Positions 26,410 through 34,720 of a stretch of 62,304 nt of DNA are shown here, piece by piece (positions within the stretch are counted from its first letter, which is position 1; the number at the start of each line of letters is the position of its first letter). The DNA lies in assembly GCA_003225315.1 (NCBI GenBank), contig QHZD01000028.1, positions 157,917-220,220 of the forward strand. Reading direction: 5' to 3'. Origin of the DNA: Acidobacteriota bacterium (GTDB lineage: Bacteria; Acidobacteriota; Terriglobia; Acidiferrales; UBA7541). Position numbers and translations under genes: made by a program. Under the pieces are notes generated by a model. It was not told the DNA's origin. It worked only from the letters and a program-made list of their open reading frames with translations, and searched no databases.

Positions 26410-28836
26410 ATGGAAACATTCTGGCAGGACGTACGATTCGCCGCGCGAATGCTGGCGAAGAGCCCTGGATTCACTGCCGTCGCCGTGTTGACTCTAGCGC
26501 TTGGTATTGGCGCCAACACGGCGATTTTCAGCGTCGTGGATGCAGTTTTACTCCGCCGTCTTCCCGTTGACTCACCAGACCGCCTGGTTGCGGTGCATAA
26601 CCAGCTTCCGAGAGTCAATCTTCCACGGACCGAGATTTCTGCCCTGCAATTCCGCGACTACGCTGATCGCACCGACGTATTCGAATCGGCGGCGGCAATT
26701 ACCTTTCCTGATTACAATCTTACCGGCACCGACCAGCCCTTGCGTTTACGAGGCATGCGAACCACGGCGGGCCTGTTTTCCGTCCTTGGGGTTCGCCCAG
26801 TTGCAGGGCGGGTGTTCACGGCGGCAGAGGACACATACGGGGCGCAGCATGTGGTCCTTTTGAGCCAGAACGCGTCGGAGCGCATGTATGGCTCGGATCA
26901 AGGAAGTATCGGCAAGCGTCTTCAGCTCGACGGAGAAAGTTACGAAATCATCGGCGTGATGCCCAGAACGCTGGAGGTGATTTACCCGGACGTTGAATTG
27001 TGGACGCCAATGGCATTCACGCCGCGGGAATTGAACGAGGAGCGGCGCTGGTCGCTGACGTTTGAGATGCTGGGGCGGTTGCGTTCAGGTGTGACTCTCG
27101 CTGCCGCGCGGGCCGCCATGGCAACGATGGCCGCACGAATGAATGGGTCAATGGATTCTTCTATTGGGACTTTCGGGATCGAAGTGCGGCCATTTGTCGA
27201 AGAACATGTAGGAGACGTGCGGCAACCGTTGTATATCCTTCTTGGAGCGGTGTCTCTGGTCCTGTTGATCGCTTGCGCAAACATTGCGAACCTAATGCTG
27301 GCCCGGGGCACGGCGAGATCGCGGGAGATGGCCATCCGTGCAGCGATGGGGGCGGCCCGCGACCGGATCGTGGCCCAACTCCTAACGGAAAGTCTGCTTC
27401 TCGCCGTTCTTGGCGGGGCGCTGGGGTTGTTGATTGCGGAATGGGGATGTCAACTACTGATTCGCATGGCGCCTGCGAGCCTGCTCCGCGCCACCGCTAT
27501 AGGCCTGAACCCTGTAGTTCTGCTCTTCACGCTTGCCGTGTCCATCGTTGTGGGCGTCTTATTCGGACTCGCGCCGGCTTTGGAGGCGGCGCGCAAGGAT
27601 TTGGCGGGCGCCCTGAAGGAAGGAGGGCGAAGCCGCCAGGAGGCTTCCGGAAGACAAGGCCTTCGCAAAACACTGGTCATTTCCGAAGTTGCCCTTGCGA
27701 TTGTCCTGTTGATTTGCTCCGGGCTTCTGCTGCGCAGTTTTCAGAAGTTATTGGAGGTGAAACCAGGATTCGACCCGGCGAATGTGCTGACGGCGCAAGT
27801 ATCTCTTCCCAGAACCAAGTATACGGATGAAGCGAAGCTGGCGTCGTTTTCGGACGCGCTGCTCGCGCGCGTCTCTTCGCTGCCAGGGGTGCTTCACGCG
27901 GCAATGGCGGACCAGCCGCCCCTGACGCCGGGAACAGACAATTCCGTCTTTTCCATTCGCGATTATCATCCCGGCCCGAAGGATCCCCAGCCGCACGCCG
28001 ACACAGTGTATGCCACGCCAGACTATTTCGCCGCCATGGGAATTCCTTTGCTGCAAGGCCGGACGTACCTAGACTCGGAGATGCGGCCTCAGAAAGGTCC
28101 TATCGGTGAAGGATCTGTCGTGGTGATTGACGAGGCGCTGGCCAAGATATTCTGGAGCCATGAGAGCGCCCTCGGGAAACAGCTAGGCTGGAGCGGCCAG
28201 GGCCCGTGGGCAACCATTGTGGGCGTCGTCGGCACCGTGCGAAGCGGCGATCTAGCGGAGGAGTCCAAAGGCACGATTTATTTTCCCTACCATGCCCCAG
28301 GAATAACGCTGGTGGTCCGCACCGCTTCTGATCCCAGGCCGTTTGTGGCGGCTATCCGCCAACAGGTTCAAGGTGTGGATCCCGACCAACCGATATACGA
28401 CGTAAAGACAATGGAAGAGCGAGTGGCAGCTTCCGTAGAACGGAGGCGATTTTCGGCGATGCTGCTCGGTTTGTTCGCGGGCTTGGCGTTTGCGCTCGCA
28501 TTGATCGGGTTGAACGGCGTGATTAGCTACTTGGTTGCGCAGCGAACACACGAAATCGGCGTCCGCATGGCGTTGGGGGCTCGACCCGCTGGAGTGTTAC
28601 GGCTCGTTTTGGCGCAGGCTTTGGGAATGGCTGCTGCCGGAATTGTCACGGGATTGATTGTGGCGTTCTTTGCAACTCGCTTGCTCGCGAATCAGCTATA
28701 CGGTGTTGAGCCCGTCGACCCTACGACCTTTCTGGAGGTTCCCACAATGCTGACGGCAGCCGCGTTGGCGGCTTCCAGCATTCCTGCCTTGCGGGCGACA
28801 CGTGTCGATCCGCTGGTTGCCTTGCGGTACGAATGA
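26410..28836 (+). CDS. ADOP-type ABC permease 2
   Basis: 808 residues, paralogous to the protein at 23105-25615 and beginning ETFWQDVRFAARMLAKSPGF then LALGIGANTAIFSVVDAVLL. It carries the same duplicated FtsX/MacB-core layout and ends RATRVDPLVALRYE. It starts 15 bases after the ATPase stop, so ATPase 1 and permease 2 are one transcription unit. The two permeases are clearly diverged in their periplasmic cores, so they may handle different substrates or form a heteromer through one adaptor. Confidence 0.93.
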   Translation: METFWQDVRFAARMLAKSPGFTAVAVLTLALGIGANTAIFSVVDAVLLRRLPVDSPDRLVAVHNQLPRVNLPRTEISALQFRDYADRTDVFESAAAITFPDYNLTGTDQPLRLRGMRTTAGLFSVLGVRPVAGRVFTAAEDTYGAQHVVLLSQNASERMYGSDQGSIGKRLQLDGESYEIIGVMPRTLEVIYPDVELWTPMAFTPRELNEERRWSLTFEMLGRLRSGVTLAAARAAMATMAARMNGSMDSSIGTFGIEVRPFVEEHVGDVRQPLYILLGAVSLVLLIACANIANLMLARGTARSREMAIRAAMGAARDRIVAQLLTESLLLAVLGGALGLLIAEWGCQLLIRMAPASLLRATAIGLNPVVLLFTLAVSIVVGVLFGLAPALEAARKDLAGALKEGGRSRQEASGRQGLRKTLVISEVALAIVLLICSGLLLRSFQKLLEVKPGFDPANVLTAQVSLPRTKYTDEAKLASFSDALLARVSSLPGVLHAAMADQPPLTPGTDNSVFSIRDYHPGPKDPQPHADTVYATPDYFAAMGIPLLQGRTYLDSEMRPQKGPIGEGSVVVIDEALAKIFWSHESALGKQLGWSGQGPWATIVGVVGTVRSGDLAEESKGTIYFPYHAPGITLVVRTASDPRPFVAAIRQQVQGVDPDQPIYDVKTMEERVAASVERRRFSAMLLGLFAGLAFALALIGLNGVISYLVAQRTHEIGVRMALGARPAGVLRLVLAQALGMAAAGIVTGLIVAFFATRLLANQLYGVEPVDPTTFLEVPTMLTAAALAASSIPALRATRVDPLVALRYE

Positions 28837-28907
28837 AGTGGATCATGTCCCCTTGAGGTTGACGGCAAAAGAAACGAGAATTATTAGCGGGAGCTCAAGG
28901 AGATGAC

Positions 28908-29624
28908 GTGGAGCCATTAATACAGTTGCGGAATTTGGAGAAGGTGATCGAGGCAGGGCCAAATAAATTTTGGCTATTGCGCAGAATCAATTTAGATATT
29001 CAAGCGGGCGAATTTGTGACCATCATGGGTCCGTCCGGCGCGGGAAAGTCCACACTACTCAGCATCATCGGGATGCTGGATGGCGCGTGGACCGGAGACT
29101 TCTACTTTTTGGGCGAAGCGGTTCACAAACTGAACGTCAAGAAGCGGAACGAGCTGCACAAAGCGAACATTGGATTCGTGTTTCAGAGCTATCACCTAAT
29201 TGACAATCTGACTGTTTTCGAAAACCTGGAAGTGCCGCTCTCGTACAAGAACGTGCCGCACAAAGAGCGTGTCAGCCTGGTTTGCGACACGTTAGACCGG
29301 TTCCACATCGTGGGCAAAAAAGACTTGTTCCCCAACCAGCTTTCGGGCGGCCAGCAACAGCTTGTGGGCGTGGCGCGCGCGGTGATCCTTAGCCCGAAGC
29401 TGATCCTCGCCGACGAACCGACCGGGAATCTACATTCCGCGCAAGGCGAAGAGATCATGCAGCTTTTCAAGAGGCTGAATGACGCCGGGACGACCATCAT
29501 CCAGGTCACGCACTCGGAGAGAAACGCTTCTTACGGGAACCGGATTATCCAATTGAAGGATGGATGGGTGGTGGGAGACAACGCCACGGCCGGCGCGCCA
29601 GTCGGCGCGGCACAACCCGCGTGA
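28908..29624 (+). CDS. ABC transporter ATPase, MacB/LolD type (2)
   Basis: A 238-residue ATPase with a GTG start supported by AAGGAGATGAC. Walker A is GPSGAGKST (41-49), signature LSGGQ (145-149), Walker B LILADE (165-170) and switch His in QVTHSE. The residue after GNL in the D-loop is His176 rather than the nearly invariant Asp, and the signature helix reads QQQLVGVARAV instead of QQQRVAVARAL. These changes separate it from ATPase 1 and could affect dimer cross-talk. It most likely serves one of the neighbouring ADOP permeases. Confidence 0.93.
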   Translation: MEPLIQLRNLEKVIEAGPNKFWLLRRINLDIQAGEFVTIMGPSGAGKSTLLSIIGMLDGAWTGDFYFLGEAVHKLNVKKRNELHKANIGFVFQSYHLIDNLTVFENLEVPLSYKNVPHKERVSLVCDTLDRFHIVGKKDLFPNQLSGGQQQLVGVARAVILSPKLILADEPTGNLHSAQGEEIMQLFKRLNDAGTTIIQVTHSERNASYGNRIIQLKDGWVVGDNATAGAPVGAAQPA

Positions 29625-29715
29625 GCGGACGCTTGCCAGGTGCGAAGCGGAGCCCCGATCGCTTCTCACCGTGCCTGAACAACGGCAGTAGGATGAACTT
29701 CGCAAAACCATTCGA

Positions 29716-31092
29716 ATGAAAACAACTAGCCCGCACCCTTATCGAGTTCTTTTGGCGGACGACCAGGCGGACATCCGTGATGCTTTGCGCTTGCTGCTAA
29801 AGCGCGAGGGCTATGAAACGCAGGGCGTAGCGTCTCCGGCGGAGGCGCTGAGCGCAATTGAATCGCGGGAATTTGACGCGGCGCTGATGGACCTCAATTA
29901 CACGCGGGATACGACTTCCGGGCAGGAGGGACTGGACCTGCTCACGCGCATTCAAATGCTCGACAGCACATTGCCGGTAGTCGTGATGACCGCGTGGAGC
30001 AGCATTGAAGTAGCGGTGGAGGCGATGCGGCGCGGGGCGCGCGATTTTATCCAGAAGCCGTGGGAAAACAATCGGTTGCTTGCCATTCTGAGAACGCAAA
30101 TCGATTTGCGGCAGGCACTGAGGCAGGCATCACGCCTGGAAGCGGAAAACCGCATCCTGCGCGCGGAGTCGCGCCCGACATTTCTGGCGAAATCCGCAGC
30201 AATGGCGCCGGTGCTGGAGCTGATTGGGCAGATCGGGCCATCGGATGCCAACGTTTTGATCACCGGAGAACATGGCACTGGGAAAGAGGTGGTGGCGAGA
30301 ACGCTTCATGCTCTGTCGGGGCGGGCGACGAAGCCGATGGTGACGGTAAACGCGGGCGGGCTCTCCGAAGGTGTGTTTGAGAGCGAGCTTTTTGGCCACG
30401 TGAAAGGAGCATTCACGGATGCGCGGGCGGACCGCGTTGGGCGATTCGAACTCGCGGACGGCAGCACATTGTTCTTGGACGAAATTGCGAACGTTCCCCT
30501 GAACCTGCAAGCGAAGCTCCTGCGCGTTCTGGAGACGGGGGACCTCGAGAGAGTCGGTTCATCCGCGACTCGACGCGTGAACGTGCGAGTGCTTGCGGCG
30601 ACGAACGCCGACGTGAACGCCGAGGCTGCCGCCGGCCGGTTTCGCCAGGACCTGCTGTTTCGCCTGAACACTATTGAGATCCACATCCCTCCGTTGCGTG
30701 ACCGCAAGGAAGACGTCGATCTCCTGGCACATCATTTTCTTCACGGGTACGCCCAGCGTTATCGCAAAAACATTTCCAGTTTTGACCCCGCCGCTGTTAA
30801 GGCGTTGCACGAGCACGCCTGGCCAGGAAACGTTCGCGAACTGGATCACGCGGTGGAGCGGGGCGTGCTTCTCTCGCCCGGACCTGCTGTGCGCGCGGCT
30901 GATCTCGGCTTGCGCGCGCAGGCCGCCGGCGGCGCTGCCAAGCTAGAGGAGATGAGCCTTGATGAAGTGGAGCGGTACCTCATCCAGCGCACTCTTTCTC
31001 GACACGAGGGAAACGTCAGCCAGGCAGCCAAGGCCCTGGGACTCAGCCGCAGTGCCATGTATCGGCGGCTGCAAAAACATGGACTGGAATGA
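29716..31092 (+). CDS. NtrC-family sigma-54-dependent response regulator
   Basis: 458 residues in three domains. The receiver (8-125) has an acidic pair at 15-16, the phospho-acceptor Asp59 and Lys114. The AAA+ ATPase (about 153-380) has Walker A GEHGTGKE (184-191), Walker B LFLDEI (252-257) and the R-finger region. A Fis-type helix-turn-helix ends in ALGLSRSAMYRRLQKHGLE. The sigma-54 contact loop reads GAFTDA (231-236) instead of GAFTGA. Its stop overlaps the kinase start by four bases. It presumably activates the exporter cluster, and perhaps other genes, with RpoN. Confidence 0.95.
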   Translation: MKTTSPHPYRVLLADDQADIRDALRLLLKREGYETQGVASPAEALSAIESREFDAALMDLNYTRDTTSGQEGLDLLTRIQMLDSTLPVVVMTAWSSIEVAVEAMRRGARDFIQKPWENNRLLAILRTQIDLRQALRQASRLEAENRILRAESRPTFLAKSAAMAPVLELIGQIGPSDANVLITGEHGTGKEVVARTLHALSGRATKPMVTVNAGGLSEGVFESELFGHVKGAFTDARADRVGRFELADGSTLFLDEIANVPLNLQAKLLRVLETGDLERVGSSATRRVNVRVLAATNADVNAEAAAGRFRQDLLFRLNTIEIHIPPLRDRKEDVDLLAHHFLHGYAQRYRKNISSFDPAAVKALHEHAWPGNVRELDHAVERGVLLSPGPAVRAADLGLRAQAAGGAAKLEEMSLDEVERYLIQRTLSRHEGNVSQAAKALGLSRSAMYRRLQKHGLE

Positions 31093-32426
31093 GGGAATTG
31101 TCCTATGAGCGCCGGGTCCAGCTCCTCGCGCTAGCAGCGGGTTTTCCAGGTTCGCTGATCGCCATGATTCTCTTGTGGCACGGAAGTTATTCTTCCGGGA
31201 CGGTCTGGACGCTGGCCTTCCTCATTTTTACCCTGTGGCTTGGCTTCGCGTTTTCGCTGCGGCATCGCGTCGTCTTTTCCTTGCAAACACTTTCGAATCT
31301 GCTGGCGGCCCTGCGCGAAGAAGACTTTTCGTTGCGGGCGCGTGGGGCGCGAAGCGACGATGCCATGGGCGAAGTGATGATCGAAGTGAATGCGCTGGGC
31401 GAAGTCCTTCGGCAGCAGCGCTTGGGCGCATTGGAGGCTAATGCGCTCCTGCGAACCGTGATGGAGGAGATCGACCTGGCCGTCTTCACTTTTGACAACA
31501 ACTCAAAGCTGCGGCTGGTCAATCGGGCCGGCGAACGTCTGCTTGGCCGTCCGGAAGAGCGCCTGCTCGCGTTTACAGCGGAAGAACTTGGGCTCGGAGC
31601 GTGCCTCGAAGGCGAAGCCGCGCACACGATGGAATTGGCCTTTCCAGGCGGCTCGGGGCGCTGGGGGATGCGTCGCGGGACTTTTCGCCAGGGAGGCTTG
31701 CCTCATCACCTCGTCGTCCTAACGGATTTGAGCCGCACGCTTCGCGACGAAGAGCGCAAAGCGTGGCAGCGGCTTATTCGCGTGCTTGGGCATGAATTGA
31801 ACAATTCGCTGGCGCCGATTCAGTCTGTCGCTCAGGGTTTGGAGAGCGGACTGCTGAACGCCTCCAAGTCTTCGGAGTTGCAGGGTGAAGCGTCTGCTTC
31901 GATTCTGGATGATTTGCGGCAGGGTCTTGGCATCATTCGTTCGCGCACCGAGGCGCTTGGGCGCTTCATGGCCGCGTACGCGCAACTTGCGCGTCTGCCA
32001 CAGCCGAAGCTGCTGCCCGTAAACGTCTCCGAATGGATCAACCGGTCAGTGAAACTTGAGACGCGTGTGAAGGTCAACATATCGAAAGGTCCTGAGGTCG
32101 TTATTTCGGCCGACGCCGACCAACTGGAGCAGTTGCTGATTAATCTGGTTCGGAATGCGGCGGACGCGACACTCGAAACCGGAGGCTGCGTTCAGGTGGG
32201 CTGGTCCAGGAAGGGCGCTCACCTCGATGTTTGGGTTGTCGATGAAGGTCCGGGCCTGCCCAATACGTCGAACCTGTTCGTTCCCTTCTTTACAACCAAG
32301 CCGGGCGGGTCCGGGATTGGATTGGTTCTGAGCCGCCAGATCGCCGAAGCTCATGGCGGTGAGCTGACTCTAAGGAACCGCTCTGACGCGCGCGGGTGCA
32401 GGGCCTTGCTTCGGCTCCCCGTTTAA
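31089..32426 (+). CDS. NtrY-like membrane sensor histidine kinase
   Basis: 445 residues. Two transmembrane helices (about 9-30 and 37-56) enclose a very short external loop, so the sensed signal is likely intramembrane or cytoplasmic. Next come a HAMP-like/linker region (60-110) and a PAS domain (about 118-215). The HisKA has His235 in LGHELNNSLAPIQ and the HATPase_c has LINLVRNAADAT, VVDEGPGLP and GGSGIGLVLS. It is co-translated with the NtrC-type regulator as its cognate kinase. The small periplasmic part recalls intramembrane-sensing kinases tied to cell-envelope exporters; this last point is inference. Confidence 0.94.
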   Translation: MRELSYERRVQLLALAAGFPGSLIAMILLWHGSYSSGTVWTLAFLIFTLWLGFAFSLRHRVVFSLQTLSNLLAALREEDFSLRARGARSDDAMGEVMIEVNALGEVLRQQRLGALEANALLRTVMEEIDLAVFTFDNNSKLRLVNRAGERLLGRPEERLLAFTAEELGLGACLEGEAAHTMELAFPGGSGRWGMRRGTFRQGGLPHHLVVLTDLSRTLRDEERKAWQRLIRVLGHELNNSLAPIQSVAQGLESGLLNASKSSELQGEASASILDDLRQGLGIIRSRTEALGRFMAAYAQLARLPQPKLLPVNVSEWINRSVKLETRVKVNISKGPEVVISADADQLEQLLINLVRNAADATLETGGCVQVGWSRKGAHLDVWVVDEGPGLPNTSNLFVPFFTTKPGGSGIGLVLSRQIAEAHGGELTLRNRSDARGCRALLRLPV

Positions 32427-32491
32427 TGCGCATTTCGCTTACTGGAAGCACGTGACGAGAGTACATTCCGACATTGCAGGAGGGAACTCCC

Positions 32492-33124
32492 TTATGCCCC
32501 CGCAGGATTTTGCAGACTGCCTTTCAATTCCAGCTCGATTTCCACCGAGTGATTAACCCTGAGGAAGAAGTTGCTCGGATTCTTGAGACCCCAATCGATG
32601 AATGGAACCTTAAACTTCGCGGTGCCCGTCCAATGATCCCCCTCGAATGCCGCTTGGACGGGCACAGTCAGTTCGTGCTCGCGTCCATGCAATAGAAAGA
32701 CTCCGTGGACCTGAACGGTGAAGACTCCTTGCGGAGCGATTCTTCCTTCCACATGGTCAGGCCGGAAAATGATTTCCGAATATTTGCCGCTTTCGAGAAC
32801 GTCTTTGTGCATTTTCCTGTCGCGTCCATCGTTGCCGCTGTTTCCGCTCGCCGCGTCCACGATGATTTCGCCTCTGGCCTTTCCTGTCGACGTATCCAGT
32901 TGGAGATTCCCTTTCTTGAACGCGAATGATCCGTGGACAGTGTGAACGGTACTCTCAAGCGTCCAGTGCAATTTGCTCTGAGATGGATCGATCTTGAGAA
33001 CAATTTCATTGGCGGGAGGCTGGGGCGCAGCGTGCTGCGGCAGAGCGCTGAGCACTACCAGAGCTACGGGCGCCGCCGCAAGATAACGGAAGGCCATCAT
33101 GAGACGGCTTCGGGAGCGATTCAT
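32492..33124 (-). CDS. YceI-family periplasmic protein
   Basis: A 210-residue protein with a signal peptide (FRYLAAAPVALVVLSALPQH) and a YceI lipocalin-like beta barrel over most of its length. Recognisable parts are IDPSQSKLHWTLESTVHTVHG, DGRDRKMHKDVLESGKYSEI and LHGREHELTVPV. The family binds polyisoprenoids or other amphiphiles in the periplasm. It lies 16 bases after an FAD-dependent geranylgeranyl-reductase-like gene on the same strand. The shared isoprenoid theme makes a common pathway plausible, but it is not proven by sequence. Confidence 0.88.
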   Translation of the reverse strand: MNRSRSRLMMAFRYLAAAPVALVVLSALPQHAAPQPPANEIVLKIDPSQSKLHWTLESTVHTVHGSFAFKKGNLQLDTSTGKARGEIIVDAASGNSGNDGRDRKMHKDVLESGKYSEIIFRPDHVEGRIAPQGVFTVQVHGVFLLHGREHELTVPVQAAFEGDHWTGTAKFKVPFIDWGLKNPSNFFLRVNHSVEIELELKGSLQNPAGA

Positions 33125-33140
33125 TTTTCATCCTCTCGGT

Positions 33141-34247
33141 TCACGCCGTCAGAAATTGCCAACCAAGGCGCAGGCTTGTTGCTGCCAAAAACTCGGGGGA
33201 AGACTCTCCCAGGTGCACTGCCAGCAAGCGCGAGAACAGTCCCGGCTCGCAGGCCAGACATCGCAGCGTTCGCGCTCGTAAGGACGGGTAGCGATCCAGC
33301 AAGAGAAGCAGGCGGCTCATGGTATTTGGACGCCTTGCTAGTTGGCAGTGCGCCCGCTGATAACGCTCAAGGTTTCCGCTGCCCAGTGCATCGGCCAGCG
33401 CTATCGCTTGCTGAAAACTCAGGCAAAGTCCTTCCCCCGTGATTGCGTCGACACTTCCAGACGCGTCTCCAATCAGTGCGATATTCCCGCGGTAGACTTG
33501 ATTCAGTCTGCGCGTCACGGTCACAGCGCCTCGCTCCAGGGTGCTTGGCTCCGCATAATGCAAGTGGCCAGCCAACTTGGGAAACTCCTTCCAAGCATCC
33601 TGCAGCCGCATTAGCGGATCGCGCGAAATCAAGGCGACGCAAGTCTCGTCGTTGCCGAGCGGCGTGACATACACTTGTGCCCTTCGGCCCCAATGAACTT
33701 CCATGCAATCGGTCCACACTTTCCCGCGAAAGTGCTGTCTCTGTGCAAACCGTTTTTCTCGCCGCGCTGGCCGATCCAATCCGATCCAACGCCTCACGCG
33801 GGAGTGGATTCCATCGGCGCCGATGATCCATTTTGCCTTGAAGATCGCATTGCCAAGTACGACGCCGTCGGTGGGTAGACCAGTGACTGGCGTGTTCCAG
33901 AGGAGTCTGACTCCGCACTTCTGCGCACGGTCGATCATTCTTTGGTGAAGGACTGTTCGACGCACTCCGAATCCGCTGGCGCCCGAAAAGTTAGCTTCCA
34001 CCGAAGTCTCAGCGTCGACGAATCGGACTCCGCGGAAAACCAGGCCATCGTGTGGGCGAATCGCCACACCAAGCTGGCGCAGCGCAGCCATGGTGCCCGG
34101 CATGAGTCCTTCACCGCAAGCTTTGTCAATGGGAGGTTTTGCGCCGTCTGCAACCGTAACAGTAAAACCCTCCATTCGCGCGGCGATGGCCGCTGCTAAT
34201 CCTGCCGGGCCCCCGCCTATGACCAGCACACCAGTGCCTTCCCCCAT
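33141..34247 (-). CDS. FAD-dependent oxidoreductase, geranylgeranyl-reductase-like
   Basis: 368 residues of the group-A flavoprotein monooxygenase/geranylgeranyl reductase family. The FAD Rossmann motif GGGPAGLAAAIAA is at residues 11-23, the second motif IGADGIHSRVRRW is in the middle, and the GD motif is ALIGDASGSVDAITGEGL. DKACGEGLMPGTM near residue 42 is the segment that distinguishes reductases acting on isoprenoid chains or halogenated/chalcone-derived compounds. It is the upstream partner of the YceI gene. In many soil bacteria a relative sits beside a type III polyketide synthase, but none is present here. Substrate unknown. Confidence 0.85.
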   Translation of the reverse strand: MGEGTGVLVIGGGPAGLAAAIAARMEGFTVTVADGAKPPIDKACGEGLMPGTMAALRQLGVAIRPHDGLVFRGVRFVDAETSVEANFSGASGFGVRRTVLHQRMIDRAQKCGVRLLWNTPVTGLPTDGVVLGNAIFKAKWIIGADGIHSRVRRWIGLDRPARREKRFAQRQHFRGKVWTDCMEVHWGRRAQVYVTPLGNDETCVALISRDPLMRLQDAWKEFPKLAGHLHYAEPSTLERGAVTVTRRLNQVYRGNIALIGDASGSVDAITGEGLCLSFQQAIALADALGSGNLERYQRAHCQLARRPNTMSRLLLLLDRYPSLRARTLRCLACEPGLFSRLLAVHLGESSPEFLAATSLRLGWQFLTA

Positions 34248-34430
34248 GTCATCTCCTGAATTTTTCCGCTCTGCACAACTGAACGTGCATTAGTTAGATG
34301 TTAGGAACCTACAGAAGATTGTCCGCTAGCGTCACAATTTATCGCCCGGCCGGGAGTTGAACGATATGTTGTGAGCTGAAGTTGCATAAACTGAATTTAT
34401 TTCATTTAGCATAAGTATTAATTTGACTCA
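34248..34430. other. AT-rich divergent intergenic region
   Basis: This is the spacer between the FAD reductase start and the ilv promoter. It is noticeably AT-rich towards its right end (TTTATTTCATTTAGCATAAG). It presumably holds the reductase promoter and upstream elements of the ilv promoter. No gene is seen. Confidence 0.4.
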
Positions 34431-34459
34431 TTGACTTCCCTGCCCCATCCTGCTACTTT
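34431..34459 (+). promoter_or_regulatory. Candidate promoter of the ilv leader and operon
   Basis: TTGACT at 34431-34436 and TACTTT at 34454-34459 are 17 bases apart. Transcription would start near 34466, about ten bases before the leader-peptide ATG. A second overlapping TTGACT lies at 34423-34428. The -10 is weak but the placement is right. Confidence 0.45.
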
Positions 34460-34475
34460 GGATGGCGAAGACACT

Positions 34476-34604
34476 ATGCTTTGCCTATCCATCACAAACC
34501 ACCGGATTTTTTCAAGGCATGGGAACGCCCGAATTGTAGACTCGATTGTTGTACGAATTATTCCCGTCCCGAAGAGGGGCAATAGGCGGATGATGGCGGC
34601 CTAG
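34476..34604 (+). CDS. ilv operon leader peptide rich in Ile/Val
   Basis: A 42-codon frame from ATG 34476 to TAG 34602-34604. Codons 20-31 read ATT GTA GAC TCG ATT GTT GTA CGA ATT ATT CCC GTC, giving eight Ile/Val in twelve codons, just before the antiterminator strand. The peptide core [13 protein letters not shown] is strikingly like the run of Val/Ile then Pro in enterobacterial IlvL. It is followed by the branched-chain biosynthesis genes, as expected for attenuation by charged tRNA-Ile and tRNA-Val. The ribosome site is weak (GGCGAAGACACT). The peptide itself is presumably not functional. Confidence 0.72.
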   Translation: MLCLSITNHRIFSRHGNARIVDSIVVRIIPVPKRGNRRMMAA

Positions 34605-34667
34605 CACAGCATCGCAGAAGCTTTCAAGGCCATCATCCAGTCCTGGTTGATGGTTTTTTGTTTTTTT
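34588..34667 (+). promoter_or_regulatory. ilv transcription attenuator (antiterminator/terminator switch)
   Basis: GGATGATGG at 34588-34596, inside the last leader codons, is perfectly complementary to CCATCATCC at 34630-34638, the 5' arm of the terminator hairpin. A ribosome stalled on the Ile/Val codons (34533-34568) leaves the first strand free to form the antiterminator. A ribosome reaching the stop at 34604 covers it, letting the terminator form. The geometry is that of classical amino-acid attenuators. Confidence 0.75.
34630..34667 (+). terminator. Intrinsic terminator of the ilv attenuator
   Basis: CCATCATCCA-GTCC-TGGTTGATGG (34630-34653) forms a ten-position stem with one T-T mismatch and a four-base loop. 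It is followed by TTTTTTGTTTTTTT (34654-34667). It is a textbook intrinsic terminator only about 50 bases before ilvD. Confidence 0.85.
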
Positions 34668-34720
34668 GGGTTGCAACTTTTGTTGTGGGAGCGATGGATG
34701 ATCGTGGAAAGGACTCCGCA

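Noticed and set aside
34658-34720. ilvD start inside the T-tract (TTG at 34658)
   Set aside because: The codon lies in the terminator T-run and has no ribosome site; GTG 34721 has AAAGGA at good spacing.
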